The notes: generated from the letters alone by a model not told the origin. 64,000 nucleotides of DNA from Acinetobacter haemolyticus (GCF_900406815.1 NZ_OVCN01000015.1:35756-99755), one strand, 5' to 3'. Shown: positions 24,717 through 34,577, counted from the stretch's first letter. Numbers and translations are program-made.

Positions 24717-25871
24717 ATGATCCGTGATGAAGGGATGTTAGAACAACTGCTCACAACGATTCGCAATTTCGTAAAAAATGAATTAATCCCCCGTGAGCAT
24801 GAAGTCGCTGAAACCGATAAAATTCCTGATGACATCGTGCAACAAATGCGTGAACTTGGTTTATTCGGGCTTACTATCCCTGAACAATATGGTGGTTTAG
24901 GTATCACTATGGAGGAAGAGGTGAATGTTGCTTTTGAACTTGGTCATACTTCACCTGCTTTTCGTTCACTGATCGGCACCAATAATGGAATCGGTTCAAG
25001 TGCGATTTTGATTGATGGTACTGAAGAGCAAAAACAAAAATATCTTCCACGTTACGCTAGTGGTGAAATTATTGGCTCATTTTGTTTGACAGAACCAGAA
25101 GCAGGCTCGGATGCAGCGTCATTAAAAACATCGGCTGTAAAAGACGGTGATTTTTATATTCTTAATGGCACTAAGCGTTTTATTACCAATGCACCTCATG
25201 CTGCAACGTTTACGGTGATGGCGCGAACTAATCCGCAAATTAAAGGGTCAGGCGGTATTTCAGCATTTTTAGTAGAAGCCAATACCCCAGGAATCACCCT
25301 CGGCAAAATTGATCAAAAAATGGGGCAAAAAGGCTCCCATACCTGTGATGTGATTTTTGAAAATTGCCGTATCCCGACTTCTGCATTGATTGGTGGAGTT
25401 GAAGGCGTAGGGTTTAAGACAGCGATGAAAGTTTTAGATAAAGGTCGCCTACATATCGGGGCATACAGCGTCGGTGTTGCGGAACGTATGTTGGATGATG
25501 CGCTTAACTATGCGATTGAACGTAAACAATTTGGTCAACCGATTGCTAACTTTCAGTTAATTCAAGCCATGCTTGCTGACTCAAAAGCTGAAATCTACGC
25601 AGCTAAATGCATGGTGATCGATGCAGCACGACGTCGTGATAATGGCGAGAACATTAGTACGGAAGCTTCATGCGCCAAAATGTTTGCGACTGAAATGTGT
25701 GGTCGAGTCGCAGATCGTTGCGTCCAGATTCATGGCGGGGCGGGATATATTAGCGAATATTCAATTGAGCGTTTCTATAGAGATGTACGTTTGTTCCGTC
25801 TATACGAAGGTACGACTCAAGTTCAACAACTCATCATCGCAAAAAATATGATTAAAGAAATAACAGGCTAA
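24717..25871 (+). CDS. dcaA: Acyl-CoA dehydrogenase (dca type)
   Basis: A protein of 384 residues with the full ACAD fold: [97 protein letters not shown], and the catalytic glutamate in RLYEGTTQVQQLIIAKN. It would oxidise adipyl-CoA or related dicarboxylyl-CoA to the 2-enoyl-CoA. GGGAGA precedes the ATG. First gene of the rightward dcaA-K-I-J-P operon. Confidence 0.85.
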   Translation: MIRDEGMLEQLLTTIRNFVKNELIPREHEVAETDKIPDDIVQQMRELGLFGLTIPEQYGGLGITMEEEVNVAFELGHTSPAFRSLIGTNNGIGSSAILIDGTEEQKQKYLPRYASGEIIGSFCLTEPEAGSDAASLKTSAVKDGDFYILNGTKRFITNAPHAATFTVMARTNPQIKGSGGISAFLVEANTPGITLGKIDQKMGQKGSHTCDVIFENCRIPTSALIGGVEGVGFKTAMKVLDKGRLHIGAYSVGVAERMLDDALNYAIERKQFGQPIANFQLIQAMLADSKAEIYAAKCMVIDAARRRDNGENISTEASCAKMFATEMCGRVADRCVQIHGGAGYISEYSIERFYRDVRLFRLYEGTTQVQQLIIAKNMIKEITG

Positions 25872-25930
25872 TACGAATAACAAAAGGGGCAAGGATAGAT
25901 GCCCTAATTTAAGACATTGAGGATGTGAAT

Positions 25931-27208
25931 ATGACAACCGACGTACTTAACTCAGCACAGATGAATGAGGCGATCCAAACACCTAAACGTGTTTGGATGA
26001 CGGCATTCATTTTTTGTTTTTTTGTTCTACTTTGTGATGGCGCTGATCTCGGGATTTTGGCGTTTACATTAACCAGTTTAAAGGCTGAATTTGGACTAAC
26101 CAGTGTTCAGGCTGGTGCTTTAGGAAGTTGGTCAATTCTAGGAATGGCGATTGGTGGACTTTTTGGCGGGTGGGCAAGTGACCGATTTGGGCGTGTTCGT
26201 ATTATTGTTATTGCGACAGCATTGTTTGCCATACTCTCAGCGTGTACAGGCTTTGCTCAATCTTATGAACAAGTGGCAATTCTGAGATTTTTTACCTGTC
26301 TTGGTTTAGGTTCGTTATACATCACTTGTAATACATTAATGTCTGAACTTGTACCGACCAAATACCGTACAACGATTTTGGCAACATTAATGACGGGCTT
26401 TACCTTAGGTTCACTTACGATTACGGGGCTATCGGGTTGGATCGTTCCTGAATACGGCTGGAGAATGCTGTATTTTATTACGATTGTACCCATTATTCTG
26501 GCTGTTTTAATGTGGATATTGGTGCCAGAACCTGAATCATGGAAACAATCTCGTGCTTTAAAGCTCACTAAAGCAGACTCAACCAATACAAAAAAATCTG
26601 TAAATCCTTATATTGCATTATTTAAAGATAAACAACACGGCAAGATGTTGATGCTATGGTCATTCAGCTCTGGTTTTCTATTGTTTGGTTATTTCGGTGT
26701 CAGTAACTGGCTGCCTTCTTATCTGGAAGCAGAATTGGGAATTAAGTTTAAAGAAATGGCCGTTTATATGGTGGGTACTTTCTTGACCATGATGTTTGCA
26801 AAAGTGGTTGCGGGCTTTGTTGCGGATCGTATTGGACGTCGTACAGTATTTGCTTTCGGCACCATGGGAACCGCACTTTTTATTCCTATCGTTGTATATA
26901 TGCATACTGCTGAAAATATTGGCTGGTTGATGCTGATTTTCGGTTTCCTTTATGGGATCCCATATGCAATTAATGCAACCTATCTAACAGAAAGTTTTCC
27001 AACCTCGATTCGTGGTACAGCAGTAGGTGGCGCTTTTAACATTGGTCGTATTGGGGCAGTGTTTGCACCTGTTGCAATTGGATATTTAGCACTAAATGGC
27101 TCGATTGGTGCAGGCTTGCTATTGATGGGCGCTGCATATTTTCTAGCGGGTTTGATTCCAACATTATTCATTAAAGATCGTCTCTATGATCCTCAGAAAG
27201 CTGAATAA
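25931..27208 (+). CDS. dcaK: MFS transporter, aromatic acid/H+ symporter (AAHS) family
   Basis: A 12-helix permease of 425 residues. The MFS motif GGWASDRFGRVRIIVIATA lies between helices 2 and 3 and a second copy, ADRIGRRTVFAFG, between helices 8 and 9. DGADLGILAFTLTSLKAEFG in helix 1 matches the AAHS DGxD motif. It probably imports a dicarboxylic acid across the inner membrane. The start at 25931 has GAGG at 8 nt; GTG at 25925 does not. The stop overlaps the longer possible start of the next gene. Confidence 0.85.
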   Translation: MTTDVLNSAQMNEAIQTPKRVWMTAFIFCFFVLLCDGADLGILAFTLTSLKAEFGLTSVQAGALGSWSILGMAIGGLFGGWASDRFGRVRIIVIATALFAILSACTGFAQSYEQVAILRFFTCLGLGSLYITCNTLMSELVPTKYRTTILATLMTGFTLGSLTITGLSGWIVPEYGWRMLYFITIVPIILAVLMWILVPEPESWKQSRALKLTKADSTNTKKSVNPYIALFKDKQHGKMLMLWSFSSGFLLFGYFGVSNWLPSYLEAELGIKFKEMAVYMVGTFLTMMFAKVVAGFVADRIGRRTVFAFGTMGTALFIPIVVYMHTAENIGWLMLIFGFLYGIPYAINATYLTESFPTSIRGTAVGGAFNIGRIGAVFAPVAIGYLALNGSIGAGLLLMGAAYFLAGLIPTLFIKDRLYDPQKAE

Positions 27209-27228
27209 TGGGAAAGAGGAGATGGGAA

Positions 27229-27900
27229 ATGGTGAATAAGATTACGAATAATATTGAGCCGATACTCAAGACAATTCCTGACGGTGCGACAATTATGACC
27301 AGTGGTTTTGGTGTGACAGGTCAACCGACGCAACTGATTGAAGCCCTGATTGATCTGGGTAAAAAAGACTTAGTCATTATAAATAATAATGCTTCATCTG
27401 GCCCAGAAGGACTCACGAAACTGTTCTTGGCTGGATGTGTCAGAAAACTTATTAGTTCCTTTCCCAAATCTGCCAGCTCAACCGTTTTTCCTGATTTATA
27501 TCGTGCCGGAAAAATTGACCTGGAATTGGTTCCTCAAGGTAATCTCGCATGTCGGATTCAAGCTGCAGGTGCAGGTTTAGGTGCAGTATTCACACCCACA
27601 GGTTATGGAACAAAAATTGCCGAGGGTAAAGAAACCAGAACCATTAATGGTAAAAATTATGTACTTGAATATCCGCTTGACGCTGATTTCGCTTTGATTT
27701 ATGCGGATAAAGCGGATCGTTGGGGGAATTTAACTTACCGTAAAGCTGCCCGAAACTTTGGCCCAATCATGGCAAAGGCAGCTAAAACAACGATTGCTCA
27801 AGTCAATGAAACAGTAGAGCTGGGCAGTCTCGATCCTGAATGCATTATTACACCGGGAATTTTTGTACAGCATATTGTAAAGGTAGGAGATATCACATGA
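27229..27900 (+). CDS. dcaI: 3-oxoacid/dicarboxylate CoA-transferase subunit A
   Basis: A protein of 223 residues, starting MVNKITNNIEPILKTIPDGA after GAGGAG. The family I CoA-transferase alpha signature is GATIMTSGFGVTGQPTQLIE, with LVPQGNLACRIQAAGAGLGA and FTPTGYGTKIAEGKETR. It resembles PcaI. With subunit B it moves CoA from succinyl-CoA to a dicarboxylate to start beta-oxidation. The ATGA overlap with the next gene shows translational coupling. Confidence 0.83.
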   Translation: MVNKITNNIEPILKTIPDGATIMTSGFGVTGQPTQLIEALIDLGKKDLVIINNNASSGPEGLTKLFLAGCVRKLISSFPKSASSTVFPDLYRAGKIDLELVPQGNLACRIQAAGAGLGAVFTPTGYGTKIAEGKETRTINGKNYVLEYPLDADFALIYADKADRWGNLTYRKAARNFGPIMAKAAKTTIAQVNETVELGSLDPECIITPGIFVQHIVKVGDIT

Positions 27901-28550
27901 CAGTTCAAAAACGTTCTCGTGAAGATATCGCAAAAATTATTGCTCACGATATTCCTGACGGTGCTTATGTCAATCTGGGTATCGGTTTGCCAACCAATGT
28001 CGCCAAATATCTACCAAAAGATAGGGAAATATTTTTACATTCAGAAAATGGTGTCTTGGCTTTTGGTCCGCCACCACAACCTGATGAAGAAGATCCCGAT
28101 TTAGTAAATGCAGGAAAGGAGTTGATTACTTTACTTGATGGTGGTTGCTTCATGCATCATGGTGATTCCTTTGACATTATGCGCGGTGGTCATCTGGACA
28201 TTTGTGTAATTGGAGCATTTCAGGTTGCGGTAAATGGTGATTTGGCTAACTGGCATACAGGCAAAGTCGATGATGTGCCTGCTGTTGGAGGGGCGATGGA
28301 TTTGGCCGTGGGTGCTAAAAAAATCTATGTTTACATGGAGCATCTAACCAAACACGGAGAGCCAAAAGTTGTCTCGGAACTTACTTATCCCATTACGGGT
28401 GAATGCTGTGTAGACCGGATTTATACCGATTTATGCATTATCGATTTGAAAGATCAAAATGCTTATGTCACCGAAATTGCTCCGGGACTAAGTTTTAAGG
28501 AATTACAAAAAATGACAGGCTGTTTGCTCACTGACTCACGCACAGTCTAG
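27897..28550 (+). CDS. dcaJ: 3-oxoacid/dicarboxylate CoA-transferase subunit B
   Basis: A protein of 217 residues starting MTVQKRSREDIAKIIAHDIP; a longer upstream frame overlaps subunit A heavily and is rejected. The catalytic glutamate lies in LHSENGVLAFGPPP, preceded by [38 protein letters not shown] and ELTYPITGECCVDRIYTDL are typical of PcaJ. It acts with subunit A as a thioester-exchanging heteromer in the cytoplasm. Confidence 0.85.
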   Translation: MTVQKRSREDIAKIIAHDIPDGAYVNLGIGLPTNVAKYLPKDREIFLHSENGVLAFGPPPQPDEEDPDLVNAGKELITLLDGGCFMHHGDSFDIMRGGHLDICVIGAFQVAVNGDLANWHTGKVDDVPAVGGAMDLAVGAKKIYVYMEHLTKHGEPKVVSELTYPITGECCVDRIYTDLCIIDLKDQNAYVTEIAPGLSFKELQKMTGCLLTDSRTV

Positions 28551-28579
28551 GTATAAGAAACGCTCAAAAGGATTAACAG

Positions 28580-29896
28580 ATGAAAAAGATTATTTTAGCT
28601 GCAGCTTGTGCTGCGGTATCAGGGACTGTTTTTGCAAACTCTACGCTAAATACAGAACAGCGGATTAATCTATTAGAAGCAGAGTTACAAAAATTAAAAG
28701 TTGAACTTGCAAACCAAAAAGAGGCGCAAACGAATTTGCAAGTTAAACAAGAGAAAATCCAACAGGACGTAGAAAAAGAAAAAATAATAACGAATGTAGA
28801 GAAACCAATTGCACCATCTTGGATTACATGGACAGACAATGTGAAGGTCTATGGGATTGCACGTATGGATGCCACGGTTGATTTTAAATCATCTCCAGAT
28901 AGCGGCGGACGCACAACCAGCGCATTATTTCGTACACCTTTCGAAAATGATAAACGTTCCAATCACACACGTTCAGATGTCGGGATGACAGCCAGTCGCT
29001 TAGGGGTATATTTTAATAATCCGAGCAAGACAGTAACAGGGAATCTTGAAGCAGACTTCTTTGATAGTAGCAATATGGGACAGGGTGATGGAAAGTTCCG
29101 TATCCGCCAAGCCTTCTTCAATTATAAAGATTGGACTTTTGGTCAAACTTGGTCATTGATGTCTAATATGGAGACACGTACAGAGTCGGTGGATTATACC
29201 CAGTTCGTTGGGACGTCTTATACACGTACTCCACAGATGCGCTATAACTGGAATATTGATGCGAACCATAACCTAAAAGTCGCTTTCGAGCATACAGGGT
29301 CACGTGTTTCTGCTTTCCCATCACTTACTGGAAAATACACATTTAAAGATGGCCCTTGGTTGGCAATTGCTCAGGGTTTCGTAAATGAAAAATCAGTAGA
29401 TGTAGCGACGGATACCGTAAAAAAGGTGAGCTGGGGAGCAGGTGCGGGCGTAAAATACCAAGTTGATCCTAAGCAATCAATTCAAGCAAATTACCAACAT
29501 ATTGTGGGTGACCAGAAGTTTATGTCCTATACCTCTCAAAGTGGATTGGCAAATGCTGGCAGTCTAAATGCTGCAGGGGATTTTTCTCTAAATGAAGAAA
29601 AAGACGATTTGCTCATGAATAAGTTAAACAGCATAAATCTTGGTTATTCATACAAATTTAATAAACAATGGCGCGCGAACTTATCAGCTTCAATGTTTGA
29701 ATATGATTCAACAGCCTACTCAAAACTCAACCCAGATACTAATAAACGTCTCACAGATTATGCAGCGAATGTTTTTTATTCGCCGGATGAGCAAATGGAT
29801 TTTGGTGTAGAGTACCATCAAGGTAAGCGTGAAGTGTTTGATGGTAGAACCGCGGATGTGTCGCGTATTAACTTCGTATCGATGTATAAATTCTAA
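28580..29896 (+). CDS. dcaP: DcaP-like outer-membrane porin
   Basis: A protein of 438 residues. A signal peptide (MKKIILAAACAAVSGTVFA) is followed by a coiled-coil region (about residues 25-75, rich in Glu, Lys, Gln), the DcaP hallmark, and then an antiparallel beta-barrel that begins VKVYGIARMDATVDFKS and ends with aromatic FVSMYKF. Trimeric DcaP porins take up negatively charged substrates including dicarboxylates. AAAGGA lies before the ATG. Last clear member of the dcaA-K-I-J-P operon. Confidence 0.87.
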   Translation: MKKIILAAACAAVSGTVFANSTLNTEQRINLLEAELQKLKVELANQKEAQTNLQVKQEKIQQDVEKEKIITNVEKPIAPSWITWTDNVKVYGIARMDATVDFKSSPDSGGRTTSALFRTPFENDKRSNHTRSDVGMTASRLGVYFNNPSKTVTGNLEADFFDSSNMGQGDGKFRIRQAFFNYKDWTFGQTWSLMSNMETRTESVDYTQFVGTSYTRTPQMRYNWNIDANHNLKVAFEHTGSRVSAFPSLTGKYTFKDGPWLAIAQGFVNEKSVDVATDTVKKVSWGAGAGVKYQVDPKQSIQANYQHIVGDQKFMSYTSQSGLANAGSLNAAGDFSLNEEKDDLLMNKLNSINLGYSYKFNKQWRANLSASMFEYDSTAYSKLNPDTNKRLTDYAANVFYSPDEQMDFGVEYHQGKREVFDGRTADVSRINFVSMYKF

Positions 29897-29909
29897 TAGA
29901 GCATCATAA

Positions 29910-31130
29910 ATGATGGACAAAACAGTTCGACCTCCGACCGAAGATATCTTGTCAAAAGGCTTTATTTTTATCATGGCCATGACATGTGGTATTTGTGCGG
30001 GGTCAAACTATTACAATCAACCCTTAATTTATTCTATTGCTCAGGCACTTCATGTAAGCGCAGAGCAGGTTGCTTTTACCATTGTTATTGGTCAGCTGTC
30101 TTATGCAGCTGGCCTTTTTATTTTAGTGCCGTTGGGAGACCTTTTTGAGAAGCGAAGCTATATCTGTTTACTGATGTGTTTTACTGGTTTATCCCAAATC
30201 TGCTTATCTCTTAGCCCCAATTTATCTACTTTATATAGTTTCACTTTTTTAGCTGCTTTTTTTTCTATCGCAACTCAAGTTTTGGTGCCATTTGCAGCAG
30301 GATTGGCTAGTCCTAAAAAAAGCCCCCACGTCGTAAGTATGCTGATGAGCGGTTTATTCTTAGGCATACTGTTGGCGAGATCAATTGCTGGTCTATTATC
30401 CACACTTTGGTCATGGCATGCGGTTTATCTGTTAAGTGGAGGGCTTATTTTGGCATGTGCCATAATGATGTGGTTAAAACTCCCCGTGAGTCGCAACACC
30501 CATCACATGACTTTGATACAGATTTATCGTTCTTTATTTACTTTGGCCACTCACCAACCTCATTTACTCAGGCGTGGTCTGGCTGGAGGAATCGGCTTTG
30601 GAATCCTGGCACTCATTTTTACGACGATGACATTTATTCTCGCCAATGCACCCTACCATTTTAATGATTTTCAAATTGGTCTATTTGGTATTGTCGGGCT
30701 GGCAGGGGTATTTGCGACACATTGGGCAGGAAAGCAAATCGCTGCACAACATGAAAATAAAGTTGCACTAGTTTGTATGTGCTTATTGATCTTGGCTTGG
30801 ATTCCCTTATTTTTTGCTCAATATTCACTGTTTGCTTATGCACTTGGCGTGATAATGGCTTACTTTGGGTTATCCGCTATCCATGTTTTAAATCAGAATT
30901 TGATTTACCGAATCTCTGTTCAGGCCCGTTCTCGTATTAACTCAATTTATATGACTTTATATTTTGCTGGCGCAGCATCAGGCTCATTTATTGCAGTTTA
31001 TGCATGGAAACACTGGGGATGGGAAGGGTGTGCCATGATTGGTTTAGGCATGGCCACCATTAGTTTTGTCATAGATCGAATTGATTTCATCATGATGAAA
31101 AACAAAGCTGAAATCAGCTCGTACCTATAA
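29910..31130 (+). CDS. MFS transporter (YnfM/sugar-efflux-like)
   Basis: A 12-helix MFS protein of 406 residues: GICAGSNYYNQPLIYSIAQ in helix 1, LVPLGDLFEKRSYICLLM in the first loop, and ALGVIMAYFGLSAIHVLNQN in the second half. It resembles the YnfM/Bcr-like transporters that more often export small molecules. Starting 13 bp after the porin gene, it is likely co-transcribed with the dca genes and could relieve intermediate build-up, or be unrelated to dicarboxylates. Confidence 0.75.
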   Translation: MMDKTVRPPTEDILSKGFIFIMAMTCGICAGSNYYNQPLIYSIAQALHVSAEQVAFTIVIGQLSYAAGLFILVPLGDLFEKRSYICLLMCFTGLSQICLSLSPNLSTLYSFTFLAAFFSIATQVLVPFAAGLASPKKSPHVVSMLMSGLFLGILLARSIAGLLSTLWSWHAVYLLSGGLILACAIMMWLKLPVSRNTHHMTLIQIYRSLFTLATHQPHLLRRGLAGGIGFGILALIFTTMTFILANAPYHFNDFQIGLFGIVGLAGVFATHWAGKQIAAQHENKVALVCMCLLILAWIPLFFAQYSLFAYALGVIMAYFGLSAIHVLNQNLIYRISVQARSRINSIYMTLYFAGAASGSFIAVYAWKHWGWEGCAMIGLGMATISFVIDRIDFIMMKNKAEISSYL

Positions 31131-31142
31131 GTACTCGATCAT

Positions 31143-31580
31143 TTACTTTCGATGAATGACCATGAGGGTTGCTGAAGCAAAGGCATAGACTTTTCCTTCG
31201 CGGTCAATGATTTTCCCTTCTGTAGTTATAATATTGCGTCCAGCATTGATAAGCTCGGCTTGTGCATAATAAATCATGTTGACTTGCATAGGACGAATCA
31301 TTTTTACATTTAGGTCAATAGTACCGTAATTAACATCAGCATCAAGTAGGCTATGTGCTGCACTTCCCGTTACAGTATCTAAGACGGTGGCATAAAATCC
31401 GCCATGTACGCCGCCCTGAATGTTCATGTGTTCAGGACCTGGTCGCACCTCGTAAGTGGCTTTACCTATAGAAACTTCGATTAATTTCATAGGAATAGTA
31501 TGGGCCATAGGTGAGGCAGGAACTTCTCCATTTTTTAATGCGGTTAAGAATTCAAGACCTGTGTAATTCGAGCCATGCAT
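31143..31580 (-). CDS. PaaI-family hotdog thioesterase
   Basis: A protein of 145 residues. The hotdog helix motif HMNIQGGVHGGFYATVLDTV holds the active-site region (NIQGGVHGG), followed by TGSAAHSLLDADVNYGTIDL. The family hydrolyses acyl- or aryl-CoA esters, releasing CoA if a pathway stalls. It is divergent from an acyl-CoA dehydrogenase gene with two IclR-type sites between, and converges on the MFS gene with only 12 bp between stops. Confidence 0.82.
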   Translation of the reverse strand: MHGSNYTGLEFLTALKNGEVPASPMAHTIPMKLIEVSIGKATYEVRPGPEHMNIQGGVHGGFYATVLDTVTGSAAHSLLDADVNYGTIDLNVKMIRPMQVNMIYYAQAELINAGRNIITTEGKIIDREGKVYAFASATLMVIHRK

Positions 31581-31642
31581 AAATCATCCTTTGATTGTTA
31601 TGAATAAAATCACCATATTATAATTCAATATAATGAAATAAA

Positions 31643-31659
31643 ATTTTGTAATACAAAAT
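31643..31659 (-). promoter_or_regulatory. IclR-type operator before the PaaI-like gene
   Basis: ATTTTGTAATACAAAAT is a perfect 8+1+8 palindrome about 65 bp before the thioesterase start. With the 31783 site it occupies the 324-bp gap 31581-31904; the rest of the gap is very AT-rich and otherwise featureless. Confidence 0.6.
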
Positions 31660-31782
31660 ATATCACAATAGATTTGATTCAAAGTTTATTTTTTAAAAAT
31701 AAGTTAAATTACTGTATTAATTTATTTTTATGGATTTAATTTGTCTTTTTTATATAAAATTACACGGAATTAATGAAAATTA

Positions 31783-31799
31783 ATTTTGCAATATGAAAT
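31783..31799 (+). promoter_or_regulatory. IclR-type operator before the large acyl-CoA dehydrogenase gene
   Basis: ATTTTGCAATATGAAAT, a 17-bp near palindrome about 110 bp before the start codon, spaced about 140 bp from the sister site at 31643. Confidence 0.55.
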
Positions 31800-31904
31800 T
31801 TATTTGATATTTTTAGATGACTGAAATAATAAAAGTTCATTCAAGGAAAAATTTATATCTGCTTACCCTCAGTAAACAGATGCGAGAGATGAAAGGAAAA
31901 AACA

Positions 31905-33707
31905 ATGCCTCTATATAAAGCCCCGTTACGTGATATGCAATTTGTCTTACATGAACTGTTGCAAACAGAAAAAACGTATCAATCTCTACCTGATTATCAG
32001 GAGACCATAAGTCGAGAATTGATTGATCAATATTTAGAGGCTGCCGCGGATTTTTGTGAAAATGAGCTATCACCCATCAACCACAGCGGTGATCAAGAGG
32101 GATGTCATTTAAACCAAGGCGTCGTAACAACGCCCGCGGGTTTTAAAGAGGCGTATCACAAATATGCTGAACTTGGTTTTACCTCACTGACCGCGGCCCC
32201 TGAATATGGCGGCCAAGGACTGCCAACTTTATTACGTATCGTAATTTCAGAAATGTTATGCAGTTCAAATTGGGCTTGGGCGATGTATCCAGGTTTATCT
32301 CATGGTGCAATGCGAACGATTGAACATCATGGAACCGAGCAACAAAAACAAAAATTTCTCCCTCATCTTATTAAGGGTATCTGGACAGGAACCATGTGTT
32401 TAACAGAATCACATGCTGGCTCAGATCTCGGGATTATTCGAACAAAGGCCGAGCCTAACCCGGATGGAAGCTATGCAATTACGGGCGAGAAAATTTTCAT
32501 TTCAGCGGGTGAGCATGATCTTTCTGAAAACATTATTCATATCGTACTTGCAAGATTGCCAAATGCACCATCAGGTACAAAAGGAATTTCACTGTTTATC
32601 GTTCCAAAATTTAATGTAGATGATGCTGGAAATCTACAGGATCGAAATCACGTGGTATGTACTTCTATCGAGCATAAAATGGGCATCCACGGTAATGCAA
32701 CATGTGTATTGAATTTTGACGGTGCAAAAGGATATTTAATTGGTCCTGAAAATCGTGGGCTGAATTGTATGTTTACGTTCATGAACACAGCTCGAATTGG
32801 TACAGCTATGCAAGGTTTAGCCGCTTCTGAGATAGCTTTTCAAGGCGCGTTGAACTATGCCAAAGAACGTCTGGCAATGCGTTCTCTGTCAGGTGCCAAA
32901 TGCACAGAAAAAAATGCTGATCCGATCATCGTTCATCCAGCGGTGCGTTCCATGTTGATGACCCAAAAAGCATTTTCGGAAGGTGGACGTGCGCTTGCTT
33001 ATCTTCTCGCTGAGCATGTTGATCGGGTGGAAAAATCTGATGATCTGACCCAGAAAAAGTATTCAGATGAACTATTGGCTTTCCTGACCCCGATTGCTAA
33101 AGCATTTTTAACTGAATCTGGCAATGAGTCTGCTAAGCATGGTGTACAAGTTTTTGGTGGTCATGGGTTTATTGTTGAACACGGTATGGAGCAAATCATT
33201 CGAGATGCTCGTATCTCGACTTTGTACGAAGGCACTACCGAGATCCAGTCACTCGATTTATTGGCGCGTAAAGTTCTCAAATCTGAAGGCAAATTATTAA
33301 AAAATATGACCAGTTTGATTGAGCAATTTATTCAGGACCATCACAACAATGCTGAATTGAAGCCATATCTTGACAAACTGGCTCAGCTCAAACAACGCTG
33401 GTTATCGCTCACGGATCATATTGCAAAAAGAGCTAAGAAAAACCCAGAAGAGATTGGTGCTGCTTCAGTAGATTATCTCTATTTCTCAAGCTATACCGTA
33501 TTTGCTTATCTTTGGACGCGTATGGCACAAGTTGCACTCGATAAACTGAAAGCAGGATCGCAAGACGAGAAGTTCTATAAGGCGAAGCTGAGTACAGCCA
33601 AGTTTTTCTATCAAAAATTGCTACACCGTACCGAGGCCCATGCGGCGGCAATTGAAACAGGTGCCGAATCGGTGATGGAACTCGAAGAAGATGCTTTTGC
33701 TTTCTAA
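31905..33707 (+). CDS. Long acyl-CoA dehydrogenase with C-terminal extension
   Basis: A protein of 600 residues, about 200 longer than DcaA. ACAD motifs are PEYGGQGLPTLLRIVISEM, GTMCLTESHAGSDLGIIRT, TGEKIFISAGEHD, EHKMGIHGNATCVLNFDGAK, and the catalytic glutamate in TLYEGTTEIQSLDLLARK. The C-terminal helical domain after residue 450 is that of the acyl-CoA dehydrogenase C-terminal family (FadE5/DmdC-like). Substrate range is unknown; a second chain-length class of dicarboxylyl- or fatty acyl-CoA is a reasonable guess. It ends with a strong terminator. Confidence 0.85.
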   Translation: MPLYKAPLRDMQFVLHELLQTEKTYQSLPDYQETISRELIDQYLEAAADFCENELSPINHSGDQEGCHLNQGVVTTPAGFKEAYHKYAELGFTSLTAAPEYGGQGLPTLLRIVISEMLCSSNWAWAMYPGLSHGAMRTIEHHGTEQQKQKFLPHLIKGIWTGTMCLTESHAGSDLGIIRTKAEPNPDGSYAITGEKIFISAGEHDLSENIIHIVLARLPNAPSGTKGISLFIVPKFNVDDAGNLQDRNHVVCTSIEHKMGIHGNATCVLNFDGAKGYLIGPENRGLNCMFTFMNTARIGTAMQGLAASEIAFQGALNYAKERLAMRSLSGAKCTEKNADPIIVHPAVRSMLMTQKAFSEGGRALAYLLAEHVDRVEKSDDLTQKKYSDELLAFLTPIAKAFLTESGNESAKHGVQVFGGHGFIVEHGMEQIIRDARISTLYEGTTEIQSLDLLARKVLKSEGKLLKNMTSLIEQFIQDHHNNAELKPYLDKLAQLKQRWLSLTDHIAKRAKKNPEEIGAASVDYLYFSSYTVFAYLWTRMAQVALDKLKAGSQDEKFYKAKLSTAKFFYQKLLHRTEAHAAAIETGAESVMELEEDAFAF

Positions 33708-33743
33708 TGTTTAGCGGATCTGAACGACGGTGGACAGACTCAA

Positions 33744-33777
33744 AAACAAGGCAAACCTCGTTTGCCTTGTTTCTTTC
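33744..33777 (+). terminator. Rho-independent terminator
   Basis: A perfect 13-bp stem AAACAAGGCAAAC/GTTTGCCTTGTTT with a 3-nt loop, followed by CTTT. It ends the acyl-CoA dehydrogenase gene. Confidence 0.9.
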
Positions 33778-33821
33778 AGACTGATGGCTCTTTCGGAAAA
33801 ATAGTTAAGTAGGGATATAAA

Positions 33822-34577
33822 ATGAGTTTAAGAACTGTGGTAGCGGCGACAGAATGGGAAGCACGTTGTCAACTGGCGGCTTTATATCGATTAATTGCCT
33901 ATTATCGGATGACTGATTTAATCGATACACATATTAGCTTGCGTGTACCAGACGAAAAGGGACATTTTCTGATTAATCATTATGGTATTCCTTTTGAAAA
34001 AATACGGGCATCCGATTTGGTTAAAATTGATGAGGAAGGCCAAATCGTTGAAGAATACGATGCAGGTAAACAGGTCAACGTTGCGGGTTTTGTGATTCAT
34101 TCTGCCTTGCACGCAGCACGATCAGATGTGCATTGTGTGATTCATACGCATACCGCTGATGGGATTGCCGTTTCAGCACAAAAGCATGGTTTATTACCAA
34201 TATCTCAACACGCATTAAAGTTTTATAACAAAGTGAGCTATCACGATTATGAAGGAGTTGCATTACTGACCGAAGAAAGAAACCGCTTGGTTCAGGACAT
34301 GGCCGACAATCGTGTCATGATTTTGAGAAATCATGGTTTACTTGCCGTTGGTGATAGTATTCAACGTGCTTTTCATGAGATTTATTTCCTTGAACGCGCT
34401 TGTCAGGCACAAATCAAAGCACTTGCAGGAGGAGGAGAGTTAAATTACCCCTCAGAAGCCGTTTGTGTGCATACCGCAAAACAGTTTGAGTCAAAGGCCA
34501 TTGAGCAAATTATTTTAAATGCTTGGCAGGCAGCTTTATCTCTAATTGAACAGCAACGTGAGGAATACTGCTCATGA
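33822..34577 (+). CDS. Class II aldolase/adducin family protein
   Basis: A protein of 251 residues. Metal-binding histidines appear in CVIHTHTADGIAVSAQ (His108 and His110), another in MILRNHGLLAVGDS, and the N-terminal THISLRVPDEKGHFLINHYG is standard. Family members cleave phosphorylated sugars or act as decarboxylases, but adducin-type members in acid catabolism operons often have no known substrate. Its stop overlaps the next gene by 4 bp, so it works with a D-2-hydroxyacid dehydrogenase. Confidence 0.8.
   Translation: MSLRTVVAATEWEARCQLAALYRLIAYYRMTDLIDTHISLRVPDEKGHFLINHYGIPFEKIRASDLVKIDEEGQIVEEYDAGKQVNVAGFVIHSALHAARSDVHCVIHTHTADGIAVSAQKHGLLPISQHALKFYNKVSYHDYEGVALLTEERNRLVQDMADNRVMILRNHGLLAVGDSIQRAFHEIYFLERACQAQIKALAGGGELNYPSEAVCVHTAKQFESKAIEQIILNAWQAALSLIEQQREEYCS

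Noticed and set aside
26263..26586. A 107-codon antisense frame inside the dcaK transporter gene
   Set aside because: Opposite strand of conserved membrane segments, with no start signal; typical antisense shadow.
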